64,000 nucleotides of DNA from Nocardia fluminea (GCF_002846365.1 NZ_PJMW01000002.1:434001-498000); one strand, 5' to 3'; positions 9,551 to 17,996 are shown, counted from the first letter of the stretch. A program made the numbers and translations. Notes: a model not told the origin generated them from the sequence alone.

Positions 9551-9556
9551 TAGGTT
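9551..9556 (+). promoter_or_regulatory. -10 hexamer TAGGTT upstream of the GT87 gene
   Basis: TAGGTT ends 7 nt before a GTG at 9564 that opens a short reading frame, and 41 nt before the GT87 start at 9598. By the spacing rule seen elsewhere in this window, the transcript would start at the GTG of the short frame. Confidence 0.4.
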
Positions 9557-9563
9557 CTTAGTC

Positions 9564-9590
9564 GTGCATACGATGCGGGCCGGCCGGTAG
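9564..9590 (+). CDS. Candidate 8-codon leaderless leader peptide
   Basis: GTG CAT ACG ATG CGG GCC GGC CGG TAG encodes VHTMRAGR. It starts 7 nt after a TAGGTT hexamer and its stop is 7 nt before the GT87 GTG at 9598, in a different frame (+1). This spacing would allow leaderless translation of the peptide followed by re-initiation on the glycosyltransferase. Too short to judge by codon use; the assignment rests on position only. Confidence 0.3.
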   Translation: MHTMRAGR

Positions 9591-9597
9591 TACGGCC

Positions 9598-10920
9598 GTG
9601 GCGGAGAGATCTCGAGGCGCGACACTTCCGCGCACGACCCTGACGCTGCTTCTGCTACTCGGCACCGCCGTCTCGGGCGTGACGCTGCTGTTCACCACCA
9701 TGGACCCGTGGATGGACAGCGGCGGAATTCTCGTCGGTGGTCTCGACGTGCACATCTATCGCGACGGCGGCTGGCGGGTCGTGCACGAACGGGCCCTCTA
9801 CATCGAGCCGACGCATTACGGCCTGCTCTACACCTACACGCCGTTCTCGGCCGTGGCGTTCCTGCCGCTGCTGCTGGTGCCGTGGGCGCATGTCACCACC
9901 ACCTGGATGGTGCTCAACCTGCTGGTGCTGTTCGGGGTTGTGCTGCAGAGCTTCCGGATGCTCGGCTACCGCGTCACACCCGCGCTGGCCGCCGTCAGCG
10001 CACTGCTCACCCTGGCCTGCACCTTCGCCGAACCGGTGCGCACCACGCTCTACTACGGGCAGATCAACCTGGTGCTGATGCTGGTGGTGCTGTGGGACTT
10101 CTCCCGTGCGGAGAACAGCAGGTTGCGCGGCCTCGGCATCGGCATCGCCGCGGGCATCAAGCTGACGCCGCTGTACTTCATCGCCCAGTATCTGGCGCAA
10201 CGGCAGTGGCGGGCGGCCGCGACCGGCGCTCTCACCTTCCTCGCGTCGATCGGTCTGACCGCGCTGGTCCTGCCGAGCGACTCGTACCAGTACTGGACGT
10301 CGACGTTCTTCCATTCCGGTCGCATCGCCCCGGATGTGCACCCCGCCAACCAGTCCCTGCGCGGCGCCATCGCCCACCTCACCCACGGCCCGGCGCCGGT
10401 GTGGTTGTGGCTGCTGATCGCCGTGCCGATCGCGCTGGTCGCGCTGTGGCTGGCCGCTGCCCTGGTCCGCCGCGGCGAACCGCTGCTCTCGGTCACCCTC
10501 GGCGGTCTCACCGCCTGCGCCGTCTCCCCGTATTCGTGGGGCCACCACTGGGTCTGGTTCGTTCCGCTGCTCGTCTACCTGATCCACCGCGCCCAGACCC
10601 GCGCGTCCTGGTGGCTCGCCGCGGGCGCGCTCTACCTGGCCATCGCCGCCTGGACCTACACCTACACCCCCACGTGGGTGAGCGTGGGCACCTTCCTGCT
10701 CCCCCCGTGGTGGCCGCTGCCCCAGGTGCTGATGAACATCTACGTGATCATCTATCTGATCACCCTCGCGGGTATCGCCCTGCGCATCCGCGCCCACACC
10801 TTGCCGCCCGCGCCCATCGAGCCCGTCATCGAACTCCGTGCCCCCGAACCGCTCTCACCGGACACCCGGACCGCCGTCGCCCCACGCCCCGACGACGACC
10901 GCCCGGCGATGATGAACTGA
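9598..10920 (+). CDS. GT87-family polyprenol-phosphate-mannose-dependent mannosyltransferase-like membrane protein
   Basis: 440 residues with about nine or ten hydrophobic helices, the first at residues 14-33. The family (GT87, DUF2029) includes PimE and other alpha-1,2-mannosyltransferases that use polyprenyl-phosphate-mannose on the outer face of the membrane to build PIMs, lipomannan or arabinogalactan parts. Family signs are an acidic first loop (TTMDPWMDSGG... GGLDVHIYRDGG), YTYTPFSAVAFLPL, LYYGQINLVLMLVVLWD and GIAAGIKLTPL. The C-terminal 60 residues are a soluble Pro/Asp-rich tail. Start GTG 9598 (VAERSRG), without a clear Shine-Dalgarno. Its exact acceptor is unknown. The stop is 1 nt from the convergent gene's stop. 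Confidence 0.88.
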   Translation: MAERSRGATLPRTTLTLLLLLGTAVSGVTLLFTTMDPWMDSGGILVGGLDVHIYRDGGWRVVHERALYIEPTHYGLLYTYTPFSAVAFLPLLLVPWAHVTTTWMVLNLLVLFGVVLQSFRMLGYRVTPALAAVSALLTLACTFAEPVRTTLYYGQINLVLMLVVLWDFSRAENSRLRGLGIGIAAGIKLTPLYFIAQYLAQRQWRAAATGALTFLASIGLTALVLPSDSYQYWTSTFFHSGRIAPDVHPANQSLRGAIAHLTHGPAPVWLWLLIAVPIALVALWLAAALVRRGEPLLSVTLGGLTACAVSPYSWGHHWVWFVPLLVYLIHRAQTRASWWLAAGALYLAIAAWTYTYTPTWVSVGTFLLPPWWPLPQVLMNIYVIIYLITLAGIALRIRAHTLPPAPIEPVIELRAPEPLSPDTRTAVAPRPDDDRPAMMN

Positions 10921-10921
10921 A

Positions 10922-11731
10922 CTATCCGCAGGACCAATCGAAAACGCCCGACTCCAGGTCGAGCTGGGCGTTGCCGCCGCCGAAGTTCATGCCGGAGATC
11001 TCTTCGATCTCCAGGTAGTACGGGGTCAACCCCTCCGGCAGAGCCTGCACGGGGAAGGCGGTACCGCCGAGGTGGGAGCGACCGAACAGCGGCTCGGCCC
11101 ACGTGGTCCAGCCCGAATCTTCGGTGAGCGGGTCCTGGTACTTGGTGTTGGGCTCGTATTCGACCGGGGGAATGCCCACGTTGGGGTCGGCGGTGCGCTC
11201 GGCGAGCCAGACCCCGATGGTGGGGTGCACGTCGTCCCAGGCGTTGCAGCCCTCATCGCTCGCGGTCGGGGAACCCGGCTTGCGGACATCGGCGGGCGGG
11301 GCGACGGGGCCGCCGGCGAATTCCTTGTCGGTGAGCCAGATCAGCGCGAAAACCCCGCCGATCTCGTCGTGCATGATCTGCAGCTTCGGGTGCAGGCGGG
11401 TGGCGACGAGATCGCGGGCAAGGGGATCGTCCGAGGAGGCGTCGGCCTCGACCGCATCGGTACCGGCGAACTGCCCCTCGCCCTGGAAGAGCGCGACAGC
11501 GGGGAACCCGGGTCCACGGCGCTGGAAATCGGTGGGCAGGCGCAGGGTGAGCGCGTGCATCATCGGCAGGCCGGTGACAGGCCCGCGCGGCCAGGTCGCC
11601 GGATCGATGGCCGGGCCCTCGTTGCCGATCCAGCCGGAACGCACCGGCGCGTCGAGCACCAGCGGTTCACCCTCTGGCGTCTCGGCCAGTTTGTCCGCCG
11701 AGTCTCCGAAACCCAGGTCATAAGCCTTCAT
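10922..11731 (-). CDS. DUF1963/YwqG-like hypothetical protein
   Basis: 269 residues, soluble, acidic. The C-terminal part (PEGLTPYYLEIEEISGMNFGGGNAQLDLESGVFDWSC) recalls the end of YwqG/DUF1963 proteins, which close with a Gly-Asp/Gly-rich strand and a DW-Cys ending. The middle holds long Pro/Asp-rich loops (FPAVALFQGEGQFAGTD). Start ATG 11731 has GAGGAG 8 nt upstream; a longer in-frame start at 11878 lacks such a site. Convergent with the GT87 gene, with no terminator between the two stops. Family assignment is by eye and only moderate; function unknown. Confidence 0.7.
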   Translation of the reverse strand: MKAYDLGFGDSADKLAETPEGEPLVLDAPVRSGWIGNEGPAIDPATWPRGPVTGLPMMHALTLRLPTDFQRRGPGFPAVALFQGEGQFAGTDAVEADASSDDPLARDLVATRLHPKLQIMHDEIGGVFALIWLTDKEFAGGPVAPPADVRKPGSPTASDEGCNAWDDVHPTIGVWLAERTADPNVGIPPVEYEPNTKYQDPLTEDSGWTTWAEPLFGRSHLGGTAFPVQALPEGLTPYYLEIEEISGMNFGGGNAQLDLESGVFDWSCG

Positions 11732-11882
11732 CGCAGCTCTCCTCTTCCATCCGCGGACAATGCGCGACGCCGCTGTGCACAAGCGCCGCCACGAGGTTAA
11801 TCGCTGCCACCGACTCCCCGCGCATGCTCGGTGGAACCCCAGGCGTACGGGATATGACCGATCAGCTCGTGCGGGCACGAAA

Positions 11883-11923
11883 GAGGCGGCGCGGCAACCG
11901 GATCCCGGTCTCCGCGCCGCCTC
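11883..11923 (-). terminator. Hairpin terminator after the DoxX gene
   Basis: Arms 11883-11894 and 11912-11923 form a perfect 12-bp GC-rich stem, with a smaller accgg/ccggt hairpin in the loop. On the minus strand it follows the DoxX stop and is trailed by CTTTCG, a weak U-run. Confidence 0.6.
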
Positions 11924-11952
11924 GCGACGTTCAGATCACGCGCTGCGGCGGA

Positions 11953-12504
11953 TCAGAGCGCCGCCTTCAAGATCAGCGTCACCACCGCGGCCACGACGGC
12001 GACCGCCACGGCCCCGCCGCCCCACACCACGCCCTGGCGCTGCCACGGGCGTCCCGCGTCGAGAGAGAAGCGGCCCGGCCCGGTGAACGCCAGCGCCGCG
12101 GCGGCCAGCGCGAACAGCAGCGGCGTCGTGAATCCCGGCACCGACGGATCCGCCGGGAAGAGCCCGCCACTCCACAGCACGTTGATCGCGTTGATCATCG
12201 TTCCGAGCACGATGGCGGCAGCCAGCGGCGTGAACAGCCCGAACACCAGCAGCAGCCCGCCGACCAGTTCGGTGAGCCCGGCCAGCGTGCCGAAGATCTC
12301 GCCGGGGTTGTAGTCCATCGCGGTGAAGCTGTCGGCATTGGCGCGCCAGCCCGGTCCGTTGAACCAGCCGAACAGTTTCTGGGTTCCGTAGGCGGCCATC
12401 AGTCCACCGAAGCCGACGCGCAGCACCAGCAGGCCGATGCCCGCGGCGGTGGTCTCGTCGGAGGTGGTGGCGGTAGGGGTGAGGCGGGTAGCGGTGTCGG
12501 TCAT
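11953..12504 (-). CDS. DoxX family membrane protein
   Basis: 183 residues. DoxX proteins are small four-helix membrane proteins; in M. tuberculosis one forms a membrane oxidoreductase complex with SodA and SseA. Here a 28-residue Thr-rich N-terminus precedes GIGLLVLRVGFGGLMAAYGTQKLFGWFNGPGW, the typical first helix with the K-x-F-G-x-F motif. Helices at LTELVGGLLLVFGLFTPLAAAIVL and LFALAAAALAFTGPGRFSLD follow (the last ends in the usual PGRxSLD). A final extra helix (GAVAVAVVAAVVTLIL) closes it. ATG 12504 with GAGGAAAC 4 nt upstream. Confidence 0.85.
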   Translation of the reverse strand: MTDTATRLTPTATTSDETTAAGIGLLVLRVGFGGLMAAYGTQKLFGWFNGPGWRANADSFTAMDYNPGEIFGTLAGLTELVGGLLLVFGLFTPLAAAIVLGTMINAINVLWSGGLFPADPSVPGFTTPLLFALAAAALAFTGPGRFSLDAGRPWQRQGVVWGGGAVAVAVVAAVVTLILKAAL

Positions 12505-12644
12505 CGTTTCCTCGTCTGCGATTCGAAACATCCCCGCAACCGGACCGTGGTCCGATTGCCTTCCTCGGTCACAACCCTGGGTCCGATGCCACTATTTCAC
12601 GCCGTTCCGGGCAATTCTGTGATGCCGATCACCATCGATCGAAA

Positions 12645-12669
12645 AGGGCCGCCCCACCGGGGCGGCCCT
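12645..12669 (-). terminator. Rho-independent terminator after the Mtb12-like gene
   Basis: Perfect 11-bp stem (12645-12655 with 12659-12669) and a 3-nt loop. On the minus strand it is followed by TTTTCG. It lies 18 nt past the stop at 12687. Confidence 0.8.
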
Positions 12670-12686
12670 GATCCGAAATTCTCAGA

Positions 12687-13100
12687 TCACCACGCCATGG
12701 TGGCGTAGCTGACCAGGGTCTGCTCGGACTCCTGCGACAGCTTCCACATGCCGTCGATGTTCTTCCAGGTCACCGGGATCGGGAAGGCGTAGTCGCCGAG
12801 GCGGCTGTTCAGAGTGGCCGACAGGGTGTCGCCGTCCACGGTGACGGGGCCGGAGACATCCCAGCTGTAGCCGGGGATCCGGTTGACGGTGTCGCGCACG
12901 ACCGCGAGGCTGCCGCCGTTGCCCGACTCGAGCTCGGCCGACGAACCGTTCATGGCCGACTGCAGCTTGCCGTACAGCTCGCCGACCGAAGGCGTGGCCG
13001 GGGCGGCGATCGCGGCGGGGGCGGTGATGACAACAGCGGCGGTGACCGGCGCGAAGATGGTGGCAAACGCCATCGACGCGGCAACGAGCGAACGCTTCAT
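12687..13100 (-). CDS. Secreted Mtb12/CFP-2-like low-molecular-weight antigen
   Basis: 137 residues with a classical signal peptide: KR, then a long hydrophobic core, and cleavage expected after about residue 33 (AAIAA/PATPS). The mature part (GELYGKLQSAMNGSSAELES ... GPVTVDGDTLSATL ... WKNIDGMWKLSQES) resembles the Mtb12 family of small secreted proteins with an NTF2-like shape, known as antigens but of unknown function. ATG 13100 with AGGAG 9 nt upstream. The promoter region carries a probable IdeR/DtxR iron box, so expression is likely iron-repressed. It has its own strong terminator, so it is monocistronic. Confidence 0.82.
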   Translation of the reverse strand: MKRSLVAASMAFATIFAPVTAAVVITAPAAIAAPATPSVGELYGKLQSAMNGSSAELESGNGGSLAVVRDTVNRIPGYSWDVSGPVTVDGDTLSATLNSRLGDYAFPIPVTWKNIDGMWKLSQESEQTLVSYATMAW

Positions 13101-13117
13101 GGGTGGATCTCCTCTAG

Positions 13118-13136
13118 TTAGGCAAGCCTAGGCTAG
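13118..13136 (-). promoter_or_regulatory. Candidate IdeR/DtxR iron box
   Basis: TTAGGCAAGCCTAGGCTAG on the plus strand; its complement matches the 19-bp consensus TTAGGTTAGGCTAACCTAA at 14 of 19 positions by my alignment, and interrupted TAGGC/GCCTA repeats continue to 13140. It lies just downstream of the -10 site and just upstream of the Shine-Dalgarno, so a bound repressor would cover the transcription start. Confidence 0.65.
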
Positions 13137-13140
13137 CCTG

Positions 13141-13146
13141 AGTATA
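13141..13146 (-). promoter_or_regulatory. -10 hexamer TATACT of the Mtb12-like gene
   Basis: TATACT on the minus strand; the predicted start point about 7 nt downstream (near 13134) falls inside the iron box. No good -35 is visible. Confidence 0.55.
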
Positions 13147-13168
13147 GACACACCTATGGCCGGAACGC

Positions 13169-14530
13169 CTACTCGACCAGGAAGAAGAAGTACGCGAGGA
13201 ACAGCACCATCAGCGCCCACATAGCCGGGTGCACGTCCTTGATGCGGCCCTTGGCGACCATCACGATCGGGTAGAAGATCATGCCCATCGCCAGGCCGTT
13301 CGCGATCGAGTACGTCAGCGGCATCATGATGACGGTGATGAACGCGGGCACCGAGTACTCGAGGTTCTGCCAGTCGATGTCACCGAGCGAACGCGCCATC
13401 AAGATGCCGACCACGATCAGCGCGGCCGAGGTGATCTCGGCCGATCCGGCGACGACCGAGAAGATCGGATAGCAGAACATCGCGATCAGGAACCAGCCCG
13501 CGGTGGTCACCGCGGTGAGACCCGTTCGACCACCCGCCGACACACCCGCCGTCGACTCGACGTACGCGGTGGTGGTGGACGTTCCGATGATCGCGCCCGC
13601 GGTCGTACCGACCGAGTCGGCGGCCATCGCGCTGGCCGCGCGCGGCAGCGTGCCGTCCTTGTTCAGCAGACCCGCCTGGTTGGCGACGCCGATCAGGGTG
13701 CCCGAGGCATCGAAGAAGTCGACGAACAGCATGGTGAGCACGACCACGATCATCTGCCCGGTGAACGCGTCGGGGAGATGGATGATCGCCTGGCCGAAGG
13801 TCTCGTCCAGGCCCTTCGGCATCTCGGCGATGCCGTCGGGCACGCCGACCAGACCGGTCACCATGCCGAGGATCGTGGTCGCGACGATGCCGTAGAGCAC
13901 CGCACCGTGCCAGCCGATCACCAGGAAGACCACGGTCACGATCAGGCCGAACAGGGCGAGCAGCGTGGTGCCCTCGGTGAAATCGCCGAGGGTCACCAGC
14001 GTCGCGTCACTGTTGACGACGATGCCCGCGTTCTTCAAACCGAGGAAGGCCACGAACAAGCCGATGCCCGCGCCCACCGCGAACTTCATCTGCAGCGGGA
14101 TGGCGTTGAGAATCCGTTCCCGCACTTTCGTGATCGCCAGAACGAAGAAGATGATGCCCGAGAGCAAGGTGCCCGAGAGCGCCACCTGCCACGGGATTCC
14201 CATGCTGAGCACCACGGTGTAGGCGAAGAACGCGTTGAGACCCATGCCCGGCGCCAACGCGATCGGGTACTTCGCCCACAGGCCCATGACCAGCGTGCCG
14301 AAGACCGCGGCGACGGCGGTGGCCGTGAACACCGCCTGCATCGGGATGCCCTTGTCACCGAGGGCGCCCTCGTCACCGAGGATCGACGGATTCACCGCCA
14401 GCACATACGACATCGCCAGGAACGTGACCGTGCCCGCCATCGCCTCGCGCTTGAAGGTGGACCCGCTCGACGAGATACCGAAATATCCGTCGACGCGCCC
14501 TCGGGCACGGGTTAGGACGTCGCTGGCCAT
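13169..14530 (-). CDS. AzgA-type purine (hypoxanthine/guanine/adenine) permease
   Basis: 453 residues, NCS2/AzgA family. These are proton-coupled nucleobase importers with 14 membrane segments. Family signs are GYFGISSSGSTFKREAMAGTVTF at the N-terminus, ALAPGMGLNAFFAYTVV (substrate helix), TLLFVDFFDASGTLIGVANQAG-type motif (here MLFVDFFDASGTLIGVAN) and GTSTTTAYVESTAGVSAGGRTGL with the conserved substrate-binding glutamate. ATG 14530 has GAGGAG 5 nt upstream; a TTG four codons earlier is less likely. Exact base specificity cannot be told. I see no purine riboswitch in the short (84-nt) gap to glgP. Confidence 0.9.
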   Translation of the reverse strand: MASDVLTRARGRVDGYFGISSSGSTFKREAMAGTVTFLAMSYVLAVNPSILGDEGALGDKGIPMQAVFTATAVAAVFGTLVMGLWAKYPIALAPGMGLNAFFAYTVVLSMGIPWQVALSGTLLSGIIFFVLAITKVRERILNAIPLQMKFAVGAGIGLFVAFLGLKNAGIVVNSDATLVTLGDFTEGTTLLALFGLIVTVVFLVIGWHGAVLYGIVATTILGMVTGLVGVPDGIAEMPKGLDETFGQAIIHLPDAFTGQMIVVVLTMLFVDFFDASGTLIGVANQAGLLNKDGTLPRAASAMAADSVGTTAGAIIGTSTTTAYVESTAGVSAGGRTGLTAVTTAGWFLIAMFCYPIFSVVAGSAEITSAALIVVGILMARSLGDIDWQNLEYSVPAFITVIMMPLTYSIANGLAMGMIFYPIVMVAKGRIKDVHPAMWALMVLFLAYFFFLVE

Positions 14531-14614
14531 GACTCTCCTCAATGATCGACCCCGGGAACGGTAGCGGAAAGTTCACTGAATCGAACAACCCGGCACGGCA
14601 GGCACCGTGTACGG

Positions 14615-17185
14615 TTACGCGCCCGCGACAGCCACCAGGCCCAGTTCCGCGTCGGAGGCGAGCAGCGCATTGTGGGGAAGCACACGGACCGTGTACCCGA
14701 CGGCCCCCGACAGCGGGACCGGCGCCTGGATCGAATACAGCTCGCTGCCGTCGTCGGTACCGGTGTGCCGCATCTCGACGGTGGTCGTGTCGGAGAGGTC
14801 GTCGCTCGGCGAGACCCGGCCGAGCACCGCCTGCACCACCACATCCGACGGCGCCAGCCCGCCGAGATCGATGCGCGCGTGCAGGGACAGTTCGGCCCCG
14901 ATCACCGGGGTGTCGGGCAGCCCCGAGCTGTCGACCTGCGCGATCCGTACCGACGGCCACGCGGCGTCGACGCGCCTGCGGTACTCGGCGACCTTCGCCG
15001 CACCCGCGAAATCGTCGGCGGCGGCGCGGCCGAAAGCGGCGGCCGCGGGTCCGTAGTACTGCTCGGCGTAGTCGCGCACCATCCGTGAGGCCAGCACCCT
15101 GGGGCTGGTGGTCTGCAGCGTGTGGCGCACCATCTCGGTCCAGCGGACCGGGACATCGCTCGCGTCACGGTCGTAGAAGCGCGGCGCCACAGTGCGTTCG
15201 ACGAGTTCGTAGAGCGCCGAGGCCTCGAGGTCGTCGCGGCGGGACTCGTCACGGACACCGTCGGCGGTGGGGATGGCCCAGCCGTTCTCGCCGTCGAACA
15301 TCTCGTCCCACCACCCGTCCCGGATGGACAGGTTGAGGCCGCCGTTGAGCGCGGACTTCATCCCCGAGGTCCCGCACGCCTCGAGCGGACGCAGTGGATT
15401 GTTCAGCCACACATCGCAACCCCAGTACAGGTAGCGGGCCATCGACATGTCGTAGTCGGGCAGGAAGACGATGCGATGACGCACCTCGGGATCGTCGGCG
15501 AACCGCACGACCTGCTGGATCAGCGCCTTGCCGCCGTCGTCGGCCGGGTGGCTCTTACCCGCCACCACCAGCTGCACCGGGCGTTCGGGGTCGAGCAGCA
15601 GCGCGCGCAGACGGTCGGGGTCGCGCAGCATGAGGGTGAGCCGCTTGTAGGTGGGGACGCGGCGGGCGAACCCGATGGTGAGCACGTTCGGGTCGAAGAC
15701 GTCGTCGATCCAGCCGAGTTCGGCGTCGGCGGCGCCGCGCTGTCGCCAGGAATCACGAAGCCTGCGCCGCACTTCGTCGATCAGCACGCCGCGCAACGTG
15801 TTTCGCGTCGACCACAACTGACCGAGGTCGACGTCGCTGAGCTTCTCCCAGCCCCGCGCCTCCTCGACCAGCTCGGGCCCGACGAGTTCGCGTGCCTTGT
15901 CGATCCACTCGCGCGCGGCCCAGGTCGGGGCGTGCACGCCGTTGGTGACCGAGCCGATCGGCACCTCGGCCGCGTCGAACCCGGGCCACAGCGCCGCGAA
16001 CATCTCCCGGCTGACCTCGCCGTGCAGTTTCGATACACCGTTGGCGCGCTGGGCCATGCGCAGACCCATGTGCGCCATGTTGAACACCGACGGGTCGCCT
16101 TCGCGCCCGAAGGCGAGGATCCGGTCCACGGAAAGCCCTGGCAGCAGCGCGGATTCGGACTCGCCGTGCGAGCCGCCGAAGTACCTGCGCACCAGCGGCA
16201 TCGGGAAACGGTCGATGCCGGCGGGCACCGGCGTGTGGGTGGTGAAGACGGTGCCCGCGCGCACCGCGGCCAGCGCGGTCTCGAAATCCAGTCCGCCCGC
16301 GATGAATTCGCGCATACGCTCGACGCCGAGGAAGCCCGCGTGGCCCTCGTTCATGTGAAAGACATCGGGGTCGGGCAGGCCGTTGGCGCGGGTATAGGCG
16401 CGCACGGCGCGAACCCCGCCGATACCCGCCAGGATCTCCTGCTTGATGCGGTGGTCCTGGTCGCCGCCGTAGAGCCGGTCGGTGACGGCCCGCAGTTCGG
16501 GATCGTTCTCGGCGATATCGGAGTCGAGCAGCAGCAACGGAATGCGCCCCACCTGCGCGATCCACACCCGTGCCCGCAGCACGCGCCCCTCGGACATGCC
16601 GACGTGGATGAGCACCGGCGAACCGTCACTGGTGAGCAGGCGCAGCGGCAGGCCCTGCGGATCGAGCGCCGGGTAGTGCTCCATCTGCCAGCCGTCGGCC
16701 GACAGCGACTGCCGGAAATACCCCGAGCGGTACAACAGTCCGACGCCGATCAGCGGCAGCCCGAGATCGGAGGCGGCCTTGAGATGATCACCGGCGAGGA
16801 TGCCGAGGCCACCGGAGTAGTTCGGCAGCACCTCGGTGACACCGAACTCCATCGAGAAGTACGCGATCCCCGCGATGTCGGTACCGGTCTGCTCCTGGAA
16901 CCAGCGCGGTCGCGTCAGGTAGTCCCGCAGGCCGGCGGCGGCCGCGTCGACCCGCGCGGTGTACGCCGGATCGGCGGCGAGCTCGTCGAGGCGCTCGGCG
17001 GGCACCTCACCCAGCATCCGCACCGGGTCCTGCCCGACGGTTCGCCACAGCTCGGGGTCGAGCTCGGCGAACAGATCCTGCGTCGGGCCGTGCCACGACC
17101 ACCGCAGGTTCGTCGACAGCTCATCCAGCGCGGCGAGCCGCTCGGGCAGATGAGCACGGACAGTGAACCGACGAAGTGCCTTCAC
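14615..17185 (-). CDS. glgP: Alpha-glucan (glycogen) phosphorylase
   Basis: 856 residues, the orthologue of Rv1328. It cleaves alpha-1,4-glucan ends with phosphate to give glucose-1-phosphate, or runs in reverse to extend maltodextrins. The PLP lysine is K610 in GTSGMKSALNGG. Other motifs are NLRWSWHGPTQDLF at the N-terminus, the active-site segment FSMEFGVTEVLPNYSGGLGILAGDH, and FHMNEGHAGFL. This is the long actinobacterial subtype with the LNLSIRDGWWDEMF segment. The GTG at 17185 is placed by a TACTGT hexamer 7 nt upstream. Divergent from a LysE exporter and, beyond it, glgE-glgB. Confidence 0.94.
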   Translation of the reverse strand: MKALRRFTVRAHLPERLAALDELSTNLRWSWHGPTQDLFAELDPELWRTVGQDPVRMLGEVPAERLDELAADPAYTARVDAAAAGLRDYLTRPRWFQEQTGTDIAGIAYFSMEFGVTEVLPNYSGGLGILAGDHLKAASDLGLPLIGVGLLYRSGYFRQSLSADGWQMEHYPALDPQGLPLRLLTSDGSPVLIHVGMSEGRVLRARVWIAQVGRIPLLLLDSDIAENDPELRAVTDRLYGGDQDHRIKQEILAGIGGVRAVRAYTRANGLPDPDVFHMNEGHAGFLGVERMREFIAGGLDFETALAAVRAGTVFTTHTPVPAGIDRFPMPLVRRYFGGSHGESESALLPGLSVDRILAFGREGDPSVFNMAHMGLRMAQRANGVSKLHGEVSREMFAALWPGFDAAEVPIGSVTNGVHAPTWAAREWIDKARELVGPELVEEARGWEKLSDVDLGQLWSTRNTLRGVLIDEVRRRLRDSWRQRGAADAELGWIDDVFDPNVLTIGFARRVPTYKRLTLMLRDPDRLRALLLDPERPVQLVVAGKSHPADDGGKALIQQVVRFADDPEVRHRIVFLPDYDMSMARYLYWGCDVWLNNPLRPLEACGTSGMKSALNGGLNLSIRDGWWDEMFDGENGWAIPTADGVRDESRRDDLEASALYELVERTVAPRFYDRDASDVPVRWTEMVRHTLQTTSPRVLASRMVRDYAEQYYGPAAAAFGRAAADDFAGAAKVAEYRRRVDAAWPSVRIAQVDSSGLPDTPVIGAELSLHARIDLGGLAPSDVVVQAVLGRVSPSDDLSDTTTVEMRHTGTDDGSELYSIQAPVPLSGAVGYTVRVLPHNALLASDAELGLVAVAGA

Positions 17186-17192
17186 CCGCCGA

Positions 17193-17198
17193 ACAGTA
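17193..17198 (-). promoter_or_regulatory. -10 hexamer TACTGT before glgP (leaderless)
   Basis: TACTGT ends 7 nt before the glgP GTG at 17185. No Shine-Dalgarno sequence is present in the 10 nt before the start. Confidence 0.5.
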
Positions 17199-17294
17199 CC
17201 GGCTGATCCGCCTCCCCGAGTATCCAGCGGGCCGGGGAGTCACCCGCGCGAAAAACGGTCGCCACGGACCCGCGGTCCGTGTCACCATGCACCG

Positions 17295-17939
17295 ATGCCG
17301 CACTGGGTCGATGTCCTGCCCGAATTCCTGGTCGCCGCCATCATCCTGGTCGCACTTCCCGGACCCGCGACGGCGCTGTTCCTGCAGCGTTCGGTGCGCG
17401 ACGGGCGGTCCGCCGGGCTGGCCGCGGTGGTGGGCAACGAGATCGGCATTCTCGGGTGGACACTCGCCGGCGGCACCGGTCTGTCGATCCTGCTGGCCGC
17501 CAACCGGTGGCTCAGCACCACCATGCACGTCGTCGGCGCCGCGGTGCTGATCTGGCTCGGCGTGCAGTCCTGGCGCCACGCCCGCGGCGGCCACGACGAG
17601 TTCGGCGCCGCGCTCACCGCGAAACTGCCCGGCGGCAACACGCCCGCGGCCGCTTTCCGCGCCTCACTGCTCTCCATCGCCGCCAACCCGAAGGCCGCCG
17701 TCTTCGGCATGACGATCCTGCCCCAATTCCTCCCGGACGACGGCCCCGTCGTTCCCACACTTCTCGTCCTGGCCACCATCCAGGTCGTCGTCGACGGCGC
17801 CTGGTGTGTAGGAGTGGTCCTGGCCGCCGACCGGGCGGGCGCCTGGCTGCGCCGGGCGACGATCCGCCGGCGGCTGGAACGAATCCTCGCCGCCGTCCTG
17901 GTAGCCCTCGGCCTCGGTCTGGCCGCGGATACCCGCTGA
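17295..17939 (+). CDS. LysE/RhtB family exporter
   Basis: 214 residues, five to six membrane helices. LysE-family proteins export amino acids such as lysine, threonine or homoserine lactone. The typical start PEFLVAAIILVALPGPATALFLQRSVRDGRSAGLAAVVG (conserved PGP and the following G-rich loop) and the second half with SIAANPKAAVFGMTILPQFLP (conserved NPKA) are present. ATG 17295 gives the family N-terminus; earlier in-frame codons overlap glgP. It sits between glgP and glgE, which are direct neighbours in M. tuberculosis, so it appears to be an insertion. Substrate unknown. Confidence 0.9.
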   Translation: MPHWVDVLPEFLVAAIILVALPGPATALFLQRSVRDGRSAGLAAVVGNEIGILGWTLAGGTGLSILLAANRWLSTTMHVVGAAVLIWLGVQSWRHARGGHDEFGAALTAKLPGGNTPAAAFRASLLSIAANPKAAVFGMTILPQFLPDDGPVVPTLLVLATIQVVVDGAWCVGVVLAADRAGAWLRRATIRRRLERILAAVLVALGLGLAADTR

Positions 17940-17990
17940 ACACCACCTCCACCCCTGGCCGCCGAGGCTCCCCACCCAGCGAAAATGCAG

Positions 17991-17996
17991 TAAGTT
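17991..17996 (+). promoter_or_regulatory. -10 hexamer TAAGTT before glgE (leaderless)
   Basis: TAAGTT ends 6 nt before the GTG at 18003. This gives glgE-glgB a promoter separate from the upstream exporter gene. Confidence 0.55.

Noticed and set aside
13147..14614. Purine riboswitch for the AzgA permease
   Set aside because: The 84-nt gap upstream of the permease lacks the conserved loops and has room for little more than a promoter and Shine-Dalgarno.
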